The notes under the pieces were generated by a model. It ran no database searches. It was given only the letters and a program-made list of their open reading frames with translations, and had not been told where the DNA came from. 64,000 bases of DNA from Mitsuaria sp. WAJ17. GTDB lineage: Bacteria; Pseudomonadota; Gammaproteobacteria; Burkholderiales; Burkholderiaceae_C. The position numbers and the translations under genes were made by a program. The DNA lies in assembly GCF_014174515.1 (NCBI RefSeq), contig NZ_JACJUG010000022.1, positions 32,062-96,061 on the forward strand, read 5' to 3'. This document shows positions 1-8,706 of this stretch, in pieces (position 1 is the first letter of the stretch; each line of letters begins with the position of its first letter).

Positions 1-1046
1 CCATCTACCAGTCCCCCGAGTTCCTGCAGTACATCCGGGCCACCAGCCAGGACCCCGCGGAGGTGGAGATCCTCACCGTGCGTGATGCGGGCGATGGCCG
101 CTTGCTGGCCCTGACGCCCATCCGCTACCGTGACCTGGCCATAGGCCTGCAGGTCCGGCACTGGCGGATGAAGCTGGGCTCGCTGCATGTGGGCACGGTG
201 ATGGGCAGCGCAATGCTGGGCGAGGAATCTCCGGCCGTGCTGGAGAGCCTGGTGCGCTTCCTGCTGTCCGAGCGGCCGCGCGTGGTGGGGCTATCCCTGC
301 CGGCCCTGCCCCAGCACAGCGCCTGCCAGCTGAGCCTGCACGCGGTGGCGAGCAGCCAGCGCGGCCTCGTCGCCTGCATGCTGAACGGCTGGCGCGAATG
401 CCACAAGATCCCACTGCCCGGCGACTTCAACGCCTACCTGGCCCAGTTCGGCAGCAAGCACCGCTACAACCTCAAGCGCCAGATCCGCCTGTTGCGCGAG
501 CATGCACCCCTGGAGCTGCTGCGCATCGACCAGCCCGGCGCCGTCGATCAGTTGGCCGTGGCCATCGAGAGGCTGGCGCCGTCCGAGGTCAAGGCGGCAC
601 TGATCTCAAACGAGAAGTTCGTGGTCATGGCCCGCCAGGGGCTGCTGCGCTGCTATGTGCTGCAGTCGGGCGGCATGCCCGTGGCGGCCCTGGTGGCCAC
701 GCAGTATGGCGAGACCCTGCACCTGCACAACGTGCTGACCGACCCGGCCATGCTGCGCTTTTCGGTCGGCACCTCCATCCTGTACCTGGCCATCGAGGAC
801 CTCAGCAGCGAAGGGCGCTTCAGTGCCATCGACCTGGGCTACAGCTCGCCCTCGCACAGCCACCAGTCTTCCAACCGGGTCGAGATGCGGGGGCATCTCC
901 TGCTGTACAAGTCCAGCCTGCGGACCTCGGCCCTGTGTTCGGCGGAACGCCTGTTCGGCGAGTGGCTGGAGCGGGCCAAGGGCTGGCACCAGGCCGTGAA
1001 GGGCTGGCGCGCGCGGCGGGCGGCCAAGGCCGCGAAGGCCGCCTGA
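1..1046 (+). CDS. FemAB/GNAT-like acetyltransferase family protein, 5' end missing
   Basis: The reading frame is open from the first bases of the window (reading IYQSPEFLQYIRATSQ), so the true start lies upstream and the protein is N-terminally truncated here; an internal GTG at 63 would give 327 aa. The central part (GSKHRYNLKRQIRLL, then LLRCYVLQSGGMPVAALVATQYG and DLGYSSPSHS) fits the FemAB/BioF2-like group of the GNAT fold. These proteins transfer acyl or aminoacyl groups and often sit in polysaccharide or lipid modification clusters, but the upstream context is not visible. The C-terminus is Arg/Ala/Lys-rich (RARRAAKAAKAA) and probably not structured. The fold-level call is fairly safe; the substrate is unknown. 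Confidence 0.6.
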   Translation, partial: IYQSPEFLQYIRATSQDPAEVEILTVRDAGDGRLLALTPIRYRDLAIGLQVRHWRMKLGSLHVGTVMGSAMLGEESPAVLESLVRFLLSERPRVVGLSLPALPQHSACQLSLHAVASSQRGLVACMLNGWRECHKIPLPGDFNAYLAQFGSKHRYNLKRQIRLLREHAPLELLRIDQPGAVDQLAVAIERLAPSEVKAALISNEKFVVMARQGLLRCYVLQSGGMPVAALVATQYGETLHLHNVLTDPAMLRFSVGTSILYLAIEDLSSEGRFSAIDLGYSSPSHSHQSSNRVEMRGHLLLYKSSLRTSALCSAERLFGEWLERAKGWHQAVKGWRARRAAKAAKAA

Positions 1047-1060
1047 GCCGCCCCTTTCGC

Positions 1061-2335
1061 TCATTGCTGCGTTGCGGCCGGCGCTTGGAAGCCGTCGCTG
1101 AGCGTCTTCAGGAAGCTGACGATGTCGCTGACATCCTGCGGGCCCAGGGCCGGCAGCTGGCCGGGGCGGCGGTCGAAGGGCGGGCCGCGGTGCACATTGG
1201 CCTGGTAGACGGCCGGGAGATCGTCGTAGCGCTGCACCTGCCCGTTGAGCACCGGGTACCAGCGCGCCGGGTCCAGCTCGCGCGTCGCGTAGAAGCCCAC
1301 CACCTCCTCCAGCGTCTGGAAGCGGGCGTTGTGGAAGTAGGGCGCCGTCAGGGCCACATTGCGCAGGCTGGGAACGCGGAACTTGCCGCATAGCGTGGTT
1401 TGCGCGCTGAGGTCCTTGCGCTGCGGGCCGCACAGGCCCAGGTCGAAGAAGGTTGGGTCCTGCGTTGCGACGCTGCGGTTGCGGGGCACGCCCAGGGCGA
1501 AGTAGGCATGGTTGGTGAACAGGGCCCGGGCGCCGGCCGGCGCATTGGGTGGCGGGCTGGTACTGTGGCAGGCCGCGCAGTTGCCCTTGCGAGGGTCGGT
1601 GAAGGCCGCGAAGCCGCGTGCCTCCTGCTCGCTGAAGCGGGCCCGTCCGTCCTGTACGGCGTCGAATTTGCTGCTGAAGGGTGCGAAGGCCGGGTCCTGC
1701 TGCTGGTAGCGGGCCAGGGCCTGAAGGCTGGCGTCCAGCAGCTGGGCATCGGTAGCAGATGCGGGAAGGCCGCTGGCGGACAGCAGGTCGGCAAAGGCGG
1801 GGGCCGTGCGAAGGCGGCGCACATAGCTGGCCACATCAGCGTTGGCCATCTCATTGGCGGCGAAGAGCGGGCCGCGGGCCTGGGCCGCACGGTCATTGGC
1901 CCGGCCATCCCAGAACAGGCCGCCATGGGGGCGCCCCTGAGCGTCGATGCTGAAGGCGGGCGTGCCATTGAGGTAGCGCAGGCTGGGGCTGCTGCGCAGG
2001 CCCTGCTGGTCCACGCTGAGCCCGCCGACGGGCAGGAAGCTGCCGGCCCTGTCGGCATGGGCCTGCGCCGCCACATGGCAGCCGGCGCAGGACAGCCGGC
2101 CGCTGGCCGAGAGCCGGGGCTCATTGAACAGCCTCTCGCCCACGCTGGACAGGCTGGGGGGCGGGCTGCGCAGGGCTTCGGCCTGCTCGCGGGCTTCGGC
2201 ATCGCCGCTGCCGGCCGCGGTGGCGCTGCTGTCAGGCCCCGACCCGGTGCCGGGGCTGCCCCCGCCGCAGGCGACGAGCAAGAGGGTGGCAAAGGCCAGC
2301 GCGCCGTGGCGCAGGGCTGAGGGCAGGGTAGGCAT
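1061..2335 (-). CDS. Di-heme cytochrome c peroxidase family lipoprotein (MauG/CcpA-like)
   Basis: This 424-aa protein begins with a lipoprotein signal (hydrophobic stretch ending LLLVACGGG, lipid-modified Cys23), so it should be anchored in the periplasm. Two c-type haem motifs are present, CAGCH at residues 83-87 and CAACH at 253-257, separated as in bacterial di-heme peroxidases. The motifs YLNGTPAFS, FWDGRA and FRVPSLRNVALTAPYFHN are typical of the CcpA/MauG family. Family members reduce hydrogen peroxide with electrons from small cytochromes, or oxidise other substrates. A good Shine-Dalgarno (AGGAG) precedes the ATG. The gene ends 15 bp from the convergent acetyltransferase gene. Its divergence by sequence from true CcpA means peroxidase activity is inferred, not shown. 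Confidence 0.85.
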   Translation of the reverse strand: MPTLPSALRHGALAFATLLLVACGGGSPGTGSGPDSSATAAGSGDAEAREQAEALRSPPPSLSSVGERLFNEPRLSASGRLSCAGCHVAAQAHADRAGSFLPVGGLSVDQQGLRSSPSLRYLNGTPAFSIDAQGRPHGGLFWDGRANDRAAQARGPLFAANEMANADVASYVRRLRTAPAFADLLSASGLPASATDAQLLDASLQALARYQQQDPAFAPFSSKFDAVQDGRARFSEQEARGFAAFTDPRKGNCAACHSTSPPPNAPAGARALFTNHAYFALGVPRNRSVATQDPTFFDLGLCGPQRKDLSAQTTLCGKFRVPSLRNVALTAPYFHNARFQTLEEVVGFYATRELDPARWYPVLNGQVQRYDDLPAVYQANVHRGPPFDRRPGQLPALGPQDVSDIVSFLKTLSDGFQAPAATQQ

Positions 2336-2386
2336 GGAGGACTCCTGTCGAGGTGGCGAGGATGGGGGCAGGTGCAGCGCCGGCGC

Positions 2387-2848
2387 TCAACCCGCAGGCT
2401 TGGCGGCGGACGAGGCCTTGGGCGCGGGCTGTGCCGGCGGCGTTGCGCGTGCCCGCTGCTCGCAGCCCGCGGGGGCCTCCGGCATCGGCGGCAAAGGGGG
2501 CGGTGCGGGGGGCTGAAGCTCGCGCAGACGCTGGCGCTGTTCGGCGTTCAGCAGCTGGGCCAGGCGGGCCTCGTCGGGCGGCTGCCCCTGCTCGAGGGCC
2601 TGACTCAGCAGGGCGTCGAGCTGTTTTGCCTGTTCGGCGTTCAGGGCCAGGGACTTCTGAAGATGCCGCTCACGCTGCTCGGCTGTCGGCCGGGGCGGGC
2701 GTGGCGGATGGGGCGGATGGGGCGGCCGCGCACAATGCACGGACGAGGCTTCTGGCGGGCCGGACGGCGTCTGGGCCTGGGCCTGCAGCAGGGGCCACAG
2801 GGCCAGCAAGGCCGCGACGGCGATGCGGCGGGTGGGATGGGAATGCAT
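2387..2848 (-). CDS. Spy/CpxP-like periplasmic protein, Pro/His-rich
   Basis: This 153-aa protein has a clear signal peptide (ALLALWPLLQAQAQ). A short Pro/His/Arg-rich stretch follows (HCARPPHPPHPPRPPRPT). A helical region then resembles LTxxQ-type Spy/CpxP proteins (LNAEQAKQLDALLSQAL and LLNAEQRQRLRELQ). Spy/CpxP proteins are periplasmic chaperones or stress sensors, usually controlled by a neighbouring Cpx- or Bae-type two-component system. Such a system is encoded divergently just upstream (2967-5170), which supports the call. The ATG is preceded by GAGGAT. The Pro/His stretch could bind metal; that is speculation. Confidence 0.65.
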   Translation of the reverse strand: MHSHPTRRIAVAALLALWPLLQAQAQTPSGPPEASSVHCARPPHPPHPPRPPRPTAEQRERHLQKSLALNAEQAKQLDALLSQALEQGQPPDEARLAQLLNAEQRQRLRELQPPAPPPLPPMPEAPAGCEQRARATPPAQPAPKASSAAKPAG

Positions 2849-2966
2849 GGTCGATCCTCAATGGTTGGCAAGGCCTTCAGCCTGCGCGCCGATTGGGCAG
2901 CGAGCATGGAGAAACTGTGGAGACGGGCTCCACAATTTGGCCGGCCTGCCCGCCTAAGATGCCGCC

Positions 2967-4463
2967 ATGCGATTGCGACTCGTGCACCAGCTGGCCCTGC
3001 TGATGGCGCTGACCGTGCTGCTGGCGGTTGGAGCCATGGCCAGCCTGCAGGTCTGGAACTTGAGGCGCGGCTTCAGCGACTACCTGCGCTTGCAGGACGG
3101 CGTGGTCCTGGACAGGCTGATGCAGGCTGCGGAGGCCGACCTCGACCGGCTGGACGGCCTTTCTCCCCGCGAGCTGCGCGGCTTCATGCATCAATGGCTG
3201 GAGCGCACGTCCCCGCAGTTGGACGCCGAGCTCCTGACCGACGAGCCCGCTCCACGCGCCCTCGAGACCCAGGCACCGCCCGACCAGCTGCGCCACCCAC
3301 GGCCCCTGCAGGCTCCGCCGCCACCGCCGCGCCCGCCGCGCCCGCCGCGTGATCCGGCCCGGCTGGGCCAGCGCCTGGTCCTGCTGGATGCCCAGGGCCG
3401 GTGGCTGGCCGGGCGCCCGGAGGCTCTGCAGCAGGCCGGGCAGCGCCGCGCGCTGAAGCGCCAGGGGCTGACGCAGGCATACCTCTTCCTGGCCGATCGC
3501 AGCGAGGTCCACGACGACGTCGATGGCCAGTTCCTGCGCCGCCAGACTCTGGGCATCGCGGCCGTTGCCGGCCTCAGCCTGCTGGTGGCTCTGACGCTGG
3601 CTCTTTTGCTGGCCCGGCGCTGGCTGCGCCCCCTGCAGCAGGCCCAGCAGGCGGCCCGTCGCATGGCCCTGGGCGAACTGGGCGTTCGCGTGCCACAGGA
3701 CCGGGCCGACGAGATCGGCGCCCTGATGCGGGACCTCAACGCCATGGCAGCGTCCCTGCAGCAGACCGACGGCGAGCGCCGGCGGTGGATCGCACAGCTC
3801 TCGCACGAGCTGCGCACGCCCCTGGCCATCCTGCGCGGTGAGCTGGAGGCGCTCGCCGATGGCGTGCGGCCCTGGAGTGCCGCGGCGCTGGCCTCGCTGC
3901 AGGATGAAGTGCAGCGATTGCACCGCCTGATCGAGGACTTTCACCTGCTGGCCATGTCCGACCTGCGCCGCCTGCCCTGCCAGTTCGAACCCGTGGACGT
4001 GGCGGCCCTGCTGCGCCAGGCCGGCCAGCGGGTGGAAGAGCGCATGCGGGTCAAGGGCCTGCAGCTGCAGCTGGACCTGGACGATTCGCTGGGTACGGCC
4101 CGCTGGGATGGCGAGCGCATCGGCCAGTTGCTGGGCAATCTGCTGGAGAACAGCCTGCGTTACACCGACGCGCCGGGCCGCGTGCTGCTGCGGGCGCGGC
4201 GGCGCGGCGAGTCGGTGCAGATCGTGGTCGAGGACAGCGCGCCGGGCCTGCCGCCTCAGCAGCTGCGTCAGCTCTTCGATCCCCTGTTCCGTGCCGAGGC
4301 CTCGCGCAGCCGTGCCAGCGGGGGCAGCGGCCTGGGCCTGAGCATCGCGCGGGCACTGGCCTTGAGTCATGGGGGCAGCTTGCAGGCGGAGGTCTCCGCG
4401 CTAGGCGGACTGGCTCAATGCCTGAGCCTGCCGCTCGTGGCCCGTACCGGAGACGCGGCATGA
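2967..4463 (+). CDS. Two-component sensor histidine kinase (BaeS/CpxA type)
   Basis: This 498-aa inner-membrane kinase has a transmembrane segment at about residues 10-28, a periplasmic sensor region to about 190, and a second membrane segment at about 195-215. A HAMP linker (RPLQQAQQAARRMALGELG) follows, then a HisKA domain with the phospho-accepting His280 in LSHELRTPLA. The HATPase domain shows the N box (GNLLENSLRY), the DSAPGL box and the GSGLGLSIA box. The sensor region contains an unusual run of prolines and arginines (residues 112-130). The gene overlaps the response regulator by four bases (ATGA), so the two are translationally coupled. The divergent Spy-like gene suggests sensing of envelope or metal stress. 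Confidence 0.93.
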   Translation: MRLRLVHQLALLMALTVLLAVGAMASLQVWNLRRGFSDYLRLQDGVVLDRLMQAAEADLDRLDGLSPRELRGFMHQWLERTSPQLDAELLTDEPAPRALETQAPPDQLRHPRPLQAPPPPPRPPRPPRDPARLGQRLVLLDAQGRWLAGRPEALQQAGQRRALKRQGLTQAYLFLADRSEVHDDVDGQFLRRQTLGIAAVAGLSLLVALTLALLLARRWLRPLQQAQQAARRMALGELGVRVPQDRADEIGALMRDLNAMAASLQQTDGERRRWIAQLSHELRTPLAILRGELEALADGVRPWSAAALASLQDEVQRLHRLIEDFHLLAMSDLRRLPCQFEPVDVAALLRQAGQRVEERMRVKGLQLQLDLDDSLGTARWDGERIGQLLGNLLENSLRYTDAPGRVLLRARRRGESVQIVVEDSAPGLPPQQLRQLFDPLFRAEASRSRASGGSGLGLSIARALALSHGGSLQAEVSALGGLAQCLSLPLVARTGDAA

Positions 4464-5170
4464 ACACGCCTGACCTGAGCCCGCAGCGCATTCTCATCGT
4501 CGAGGACGAGGCCAAGATCGCGGCCCTGCTGGCTGACTATCTTCAGGCCGCAGGCTACGAGACCCAGGTCCTGGGCGACGGGGCGCAAGCGCTGCCCCTG
4601 CTGCGCCAGTCGCCACCGGCCCTGCTGGTGCTGGATCTCATGCTGCCGGGCCTGGACGGGCTTAGCCTTTGCCGCGAGTTGCGCCAGTTCTCGGCCCTGC
4701 CGGTGCTGATGGTCAGCGCTCGTGTGGACGAGCTGGACCGCCTGCTGGGCCTGGAGCTGGGGGCTGATGACTATCTCTGCAAGCCCTTCAGCCCACGCGA
4801 GGCGGTGGCGCGGGTCAGGGCCCTGCTGCGTCGCGCCCAGGGCCGCCTGCCTGGGCTGGTCGCGCCGGGCCCGCAGGCAATGGAGGGCGGCTATGCAGTG
4901 GATGAGGCCGGGCAGCGCCTCTTCTGGCAGGGGCAGGCCCTGCAGCTGACGCCGCTGGAGTTCCGCCTGCTGCGCCTGCTGCTGCGTCATCCGGGGCGGG
5001 TCTTCAGCCGGGCCCAGCTGCTGGAGCAGCTGCACGAGGACTTCCGCGACGTCAGCGACCGCGTCATCGACAGCCATGTGAAGAACATCCGGCGCAAGCT
5101 GGCGCAGCTGAGCCCGCCCCAGGAGCCCGTCAGTGCGGTCTATGGCGTGGGCTATCGCCTGGATCTCTGA
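4460..5170 (+). CDS. OmpR-family response regulator (BaeR/CpxR type)
   Basis: This 236-aa protein has an N-terminal receiver domain (ILIVEDEAKIAALL, phospho-accepting Asp59 in LLVLDLMLPG, conserved Lys108 in YLCKPFSP) and a C-terminal winged-helix DNA-binding domain (LTPLEFRLLRLLLRHPGRVFSR, then VIDSHVKNIRRKL). The start was chosen at the ATG overlapping the kinase stop in an ATGA junction; an in-frame ATG 42 bp upstream lies inside the kinase gene and would add residues before the receiver fold. It is the cognate partner of the upstream kinase and most likely controls the divergent Spy-like gene. Confidence 0.93.
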   Translation: MNTPDLSPQRILIVEDEAKIAALLADYLQAAGYETQVLGDGAQALPLLRQSPPALLVLDLMLPGLDGLSLCRELRQFSALPVLMVSARVDELDRLLGLELGADDYLCKPFSPREAVARVRALLRRAQGRLPGLVAPGPQAMEGGYAVDEAGQRLFWQGQALQLTPLEFRLLRLLLRHPGRVFSRAQLLEQLHEDFRDVSDRVIDSHVKNIRRKLAQLSPPQEPVSAVYGVGYRLDL

Positions 5171-5283
5171 TCGCCGCGCTTGAGCCAGGACAAGAGGCCC
5201 TGCCGACGCCGAGGCATCGGGCTACCGCAGGCTCGGCCCCGGGTGTACAAACACAGTCCCACGGGATTCATGAGGAGCCGACG

Positions 5284-5583
5284 ATGAGCGAGATGAGTCA
5301 AGGCCAGAAGGACCGCCTGATGGCGGATCTGCATGCAGTGGTTGCCGAGGCCGAGTCCTTGCTGCGCGCCACGGCGGACCAGACCGGCGCTGGCGCCGCC
5401 GAGCTGCGCGCCAAGGTGCAGGCCACGCTGGATCGTGCACGGCGTGGCTTGCAGGACCTGCAGGCCACCGCAGTCGAGAAGGCCAAGGCCGCCGACGCCT
5501 ATGTGCACGAGAAGCCCTGGCAGGCCATCGGCGTGGCGGCCGGTGTGGGCCTGCTGCTGGGCATGCTGATCGCGCGTCGCTGA
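5284..5583 (+). CDS. DUF883/ElaB/YqjD-type membrane-anchored protein
   Basis: This 99-aa protein has a long amphipathic alpha-helical part (KDRLMADLHAVVAEAESLLR to LDRARRGLQDLQATAVEKA) and one C-terminal membrane segment ending in a short basic tail (AIGVAAGVGLLLGMLIARR). That is the layout of ElaB/YqjD/YgaM proteins, which bind ribosomes to the inner membrane in stationary phase in E. coli. A GAGGAG Shine-Dalgarno sits before the ATG. In many Burkholderiales a DUF883 gene is followed directly by holin-like and YqjK-like genes. Here those two lie at 8302-9142, separated by a reverse-strand signalling gene. Confidence 0.85.
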   Translation: MSEMSQGQKDRLMADLHAVVAEAESLLRATADQTGAGAAELRAKVQATLDRARRGLQDLQATAVEKAKAADAYVHEKPWQAIGVAAGVGLLLGMLIARR

Positions 5584-5646
5584 GCGGGGATGGCAGCGCC
5601 TGATGGGCGCTGCCTACTCGCGGCCCGGGAGGGCGGGTGAGCGGTG

Positions 5647-7896
5647 TCAGTGCGGCTGCTGCAGCCAGCGTTCAAGGTCATCCGAGAGCATGGGCTTGGC
5701 GAAGAGCCAACCCTGGCCCTCATGGCAACCCAGGGCCAGGAGTTGCTGGCGCTGCTCCTCGGTCTCGATGCCCTCGGCGATCACCCGCATGCCCAGGCCG
5801 CAGCCCAGGTTCACCACCATCTGCGCGATGGTGCTGCCTGCGCTGGAGTGCTGGGCCTCGCGGACGAAGGCGCGGTCGATCTTGAGGCGCTCTACCTGCA
5901 GCTGGCGCAGCTGGCTCAGCGAGGAGAAGCCGGTGCCGAAGTCGTCGATGGCCACCGAGGCGCCGGTCTCGCGGATATCGGCCAGCACGCGCAGCACGGT
6001 GGCGATGTCCTCCATGGCCATGGACTCCGTGATCTCCAGCTCCAGGTTGCCGCCCTTGATGCCGGCATCGGTCAGCGCGGCCTTCAAGGTGTCGATGAAG
6101 CAGGGATGGCGGAACTGGGCCAAGGAGATGTTCACCGCGATGCGGAAGTCGCGATGGCCCTGGTCGATCAGGCGGCGCACCTGGTGGCAGGAGGTGCGCA
6201 GCACGAAGTCTCCGATGCTGATGATCAGGCCCGACTGCTCGGCCAGCGGGATGAACTGGTCCGGCGGCACGAACTGACCCTCGGCCGTGCGCCAGCGCAG
6301 CAGGGCCTCGGCGGCGATGGGCCGACCGGTGGTCAGGTCCACCTGCGGCTGGTAGACCACGAAGAGGCGGCGCTCCTCGAAGCTGGCGCGCAGACCCTTG
6401 AGCAGCTTGAAGCGCTCGCGGGCATCGACGCCCATCGCGGAGGAGAAGTACTGCGAGGAACCGCGGTGCTGCACCTTGGCGCGCTTGAGCGCGATCTGGG
6501 CATCGAGCAGCAGCTCGGAGCCGATGGACTCCGAATCGGTCAGCCGCACCAGGCCAGTGGTGGCAGAGAGCTGCAGGCGTTCGCCGGCGACCACGAAAGG
6601 CTCCACGAACAGCGCGCGGATGCGCTCGCCGTTGACCAGGCTCTCCGGCCCCAGCAGGCCGAAGGCATCCGAGGAGATGCGGGCCATGGAGGTGTTGAAG
6701 CCGAGCTGGGCACTCATGCGCTGCACTACGGCCTGCAGGACCTGGTCGCCAAATCGGTGGCCGAAGGCGTCGTTGATCTCGGCGAAGTCGTCGAGGTCGA
6801 TCAGGGCCAGGGTCACACCCTCGGGCGCCTTGAGGTTCTGCTCCAGCACCTCGATGAAGCGGGTGCGGTTGGGCAGGTGCAGCAGCTGGTCGTTGTAGGC
6901 GTGGTCCAGCAACTGGCCGTAGAGCACGACGTTCTCGAAGCCCACGGCGATGTTGGAGCAGAAGGCCCGCAGCAGCTGCTGGTCCAGCTCCTCCAGCGGC
7001 CGGCCGACATCGACCATGGCCGCCATGGCCCGGCCGTCGCTGAGGCCGAAGTAGAGGCAGGTGACGTCTTCGTAGAGGCTGCGCTTCTCCTGCAGGCAGC
7101 GCTCCAGCATCTCGCGGATGCGGCTGACCTTCACCGCGCTGAGCGGGGAGTTGATCAGGCTGCTGTACTGGCCGGCGGCGCCGATGACGCGCGCGGGTTG
7201 GCGCTCATCGTTGCTCATGTGGGCGCAGACCAGGCCTTCGGGCAGGATGCCCAGCAGGGCGCAGAGCTGGGTCACCACGCCTTCGGCGAAACGATTGATG
7301 CCGTGCAGTCGGCTCAGTTCAGTACTGGCCTCGACGATCAACTCCAGGCCCTTGCGGTTGGACTCGAGGGCGCGGATCTGGCGGTAGGAACGGATCGCGG
7401 CCGTCAGTACCGTGTAGAGGCGGGTGCGGGTCAGCTCGGACTTGGTCTTGTAGTCGTTGATGTCGTAGGACTGGACCGTCTCGATCTCCGGCGCATAGCC
7501 CGGCTGGCCGGTGCGCAGCACGATGCGCACGGCGCGCAGCTTGAGCTCGTCGCGGATGAAGCGCACCAACTGCAGGCCGGCGTCCTCGGATTCCATCACC
7601 ACATCCAGCAGCACCACGGCCAGGTCGGGCTCGCGGGCCAGCATGTCGCGCGCGGCGGCGGCCGAGTCGGCATGCAGGAAGCTCAGGGGCACGCCCTCGA
7701 CCCGCAGCCCCTGCATGGCCAGCTCGGTGGCCTTGTGGACGTCGGCGTCGTCATCGACGATCAGGATGCGCCAGGGAGGCAGGTCATCGCCAGCCTCAAG
7801 CTCGTCATGGTGTTCGGGACCGTCCAGAAACTCGAGCAGGTCATCGTCGTCCACGGGGACGCCGGCTGCGGGTGCCAGGCTGTTGTTCTCAGGCAT
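5647..7896 (-). CDS. Response regulator with DUF3369, degenerate GGDEF and EAL domains
   Basis: This 749-aa cytoplasmic protein has a receiver domain (WRILIVDDDADVHKATELA, Asp98 in VVLLDVVM), a DUF3369-type middle region, a GGDEF-like domain (about 345-495) and an EAL domain (about 510-745). The GGDEF signature is replaced by SSDAF near residue 407, so cyclase activity is unlikely. The EAL motifs are intact (EALLRW, VNISLAQF, ELEITES, IDDFGTGFSS, LKIDRAFV, AEGIETEEQ), so it should hydrolyse cyclic-di-GMP. The ATG at 7896 has an AGGA Shine-Dalgarno; a longer frame to 7983 lacks one. No adjacent kinase gene is visible. The PilZ protein at 30318 is another cyclic-di-GMP element in this window. 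Confidence 0.9.
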   Translation of the reverse strand: MPENNSLAPAAGVPVDDDDLLEFLDGPEHHDELEAGDDLPPWRILIVDDDADVHKATELAMQGLRVEGVPLSFLHADSAAAARDMLAREPDLAVVLLDVVMESEDAGLQLVRFIRDELKLRAVRIVLRTGQPGYAPEIETVQSYDINDYKTKSELTRTRLYTVLTAAIRSYRQIRALESNRKGLELIVEASTELSRLHGINRFAEGVVTQLCALLGILPEGLVCAHMSNDERQPARVIGAAGQYSSLINSPLSAVKVSRIREMLERCLQEKRSLYEDVTCLYFGLSDGRAMAAMVDVGRPLEELDQQLLRAFCSNIAVGFENVVLYGQLLDHAYNDQLLHLPNRTRFIEVLEQNLKAPEGVTLALIDLDDFAEINDAFGHRFGDQVLQAVVQRMSAQLGFNTSMARISSDAFGLLGPESLVNGERIRALFVEPFVVAGERLQLSATTGLVRLTDSESIGSELLLDAQIALKRAKVQHRGSSQYFSSAMGVDARERFKLLKGLRASFEERRLFVVYQPQVDLTTGRPIAAEALLRWRTAEGQFVPPDQFIPLAEQSGLIISIGDFVLRTSCHQVRRLIDQGHRDFRIAVNISLAQFRHPCFIDTLKAALTDAGIKGGNLELEITESMAMEDIATVLRVLADIRETGASVAIDDFGTGFSSLSQLRQLQVERLKIDRAFVREAQHSSAGSTIAQMVVNLGCGLGMRVIAEGIETEEQRQQLLALGCHEGQGWLFAKPMLSDDLERWLQQPH

Positions 7897-8301
7897 GAAG
7901 CGGATCCTGTACGGCGGAAACGATGTCGTTGCGCTGCCAGCCCCGAGTCCTGCGATGGGTGGGGCAGCCTGGTCGGGCAGCATGCGGCGACGGCTGGGCT
8001 GAGCTTACACGCGAAGGCCGCGCTTCCGGCATCCATGGCGCGTGGAGTTGTGCCGCATTCGGCGAGGAGTCGACAGACCGCATAGCCCGGACTATCTCGC
8101 AAAGCACCGGGGCTGCAAAGCAGAACGGCCTCGGGGATCGCCCCAGTGGCGTTCGCCCCAGGCAGCGCTGCTTCAGGGTTTGTCCGGTGGGTCGCGCGGG
8201 GCTTGCTGCGTCCTGTGCGCCACAGTGGCGCCGGGCCGGCCGTCGGGCGGCGCACAATGACATCGTTGCTATTGCTGCGGACCGCTGCGTCCGCTCCCCG
8301 C
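7897..8301. other. Intergenic region between divergent genes, no gene seen
   Basis: This stretch separates the reverse-strand EAL gene from the forward holin-like gene and must contain both promoters. Open frames here run through from the flanking genes and show no recognisable protein. An in-frame ATG at 8257 could extend the holin-like protein by 15 residues. I see no convincing operator or RNA structure. Confidence 0.4.
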
Positions 8302-8706
8302 ATGTCCCTGGACGCCCCGCCCGAGAATCCGTCCGCCGGCCTTGAGAGCCAGCTGCGCCGCAGCCTGGACCGCGTGCTGGAGAGCCTGCAACTGCGCCTG
8401 GCCCTGCTGGGTACCGAATGGGAGGCCGAGAAGCTGCGCCTGTTCTCCGGTCTCGCCGGACTGCTGATGTGCCTGGTGCTGGGCGCCGTGGCTTTGGGAT
8501 TGCTGAGTCTGGCTCTGGTCTGGTTGCTGCCGGCGCCCTGGCAGTGGCTGATGGCCTTGGGGCTGGCCATCCTCTATGGCCTGGGGGCCTGGGCCGCCTG
8601 GCGTTGGGCCCTGGTGAAACTGTCGGCGCCCAGCGGCCTGTTCGAGCAGAGTCTGGCTGAACTCCAGCGTGACCGCGCCCTGCTGCGCGGAGGTCCCGAT
8701 GTTTGA
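8302..8706 (+). CDS. Holin-superfamily-like membrane protein (DUF1469/YqjE type)
   Basis: This roughly 134-aa protein has an amphipathic N-terminal helix (LESQLRRSLDRVLESLQLRL) and two strong hydrophobic segments (LLMCLVLGAVALGLLSLALVW and WLMALGLAILYGLGAWAAW). This is the pattern of the phage-holin-like DUF1469/YqjE proteins often encoded next to YqjD and YqjK. The start is uncertain: ATG 8302 gives the family-like N-terminus, while ATG 8257 is also in frame, and neither has a strong Shine-Dalgarno. Its 3' end overlaps the next gene. Despite the family name, a lytic role is not implied. Confidence 0.72.
   Translation: MSLDAPPENPSAGLESQLRRSLDRVLESLQLRLALLGTEWEAEKLRLFSGLAGLLMCLVLGAVALGLLSLALVWLLPAPWQWLMALGLAILYGLGAWAAWRWALVKLSAPSGLFEQSLAELQRDRALLRGGPDV

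Noticed and set aside
5644..8085. Forward open frame opposite the EAL gene
   Set aside because: Low-complexity antisense translation; the reverse strand encodes complete receiver and EAL domains.
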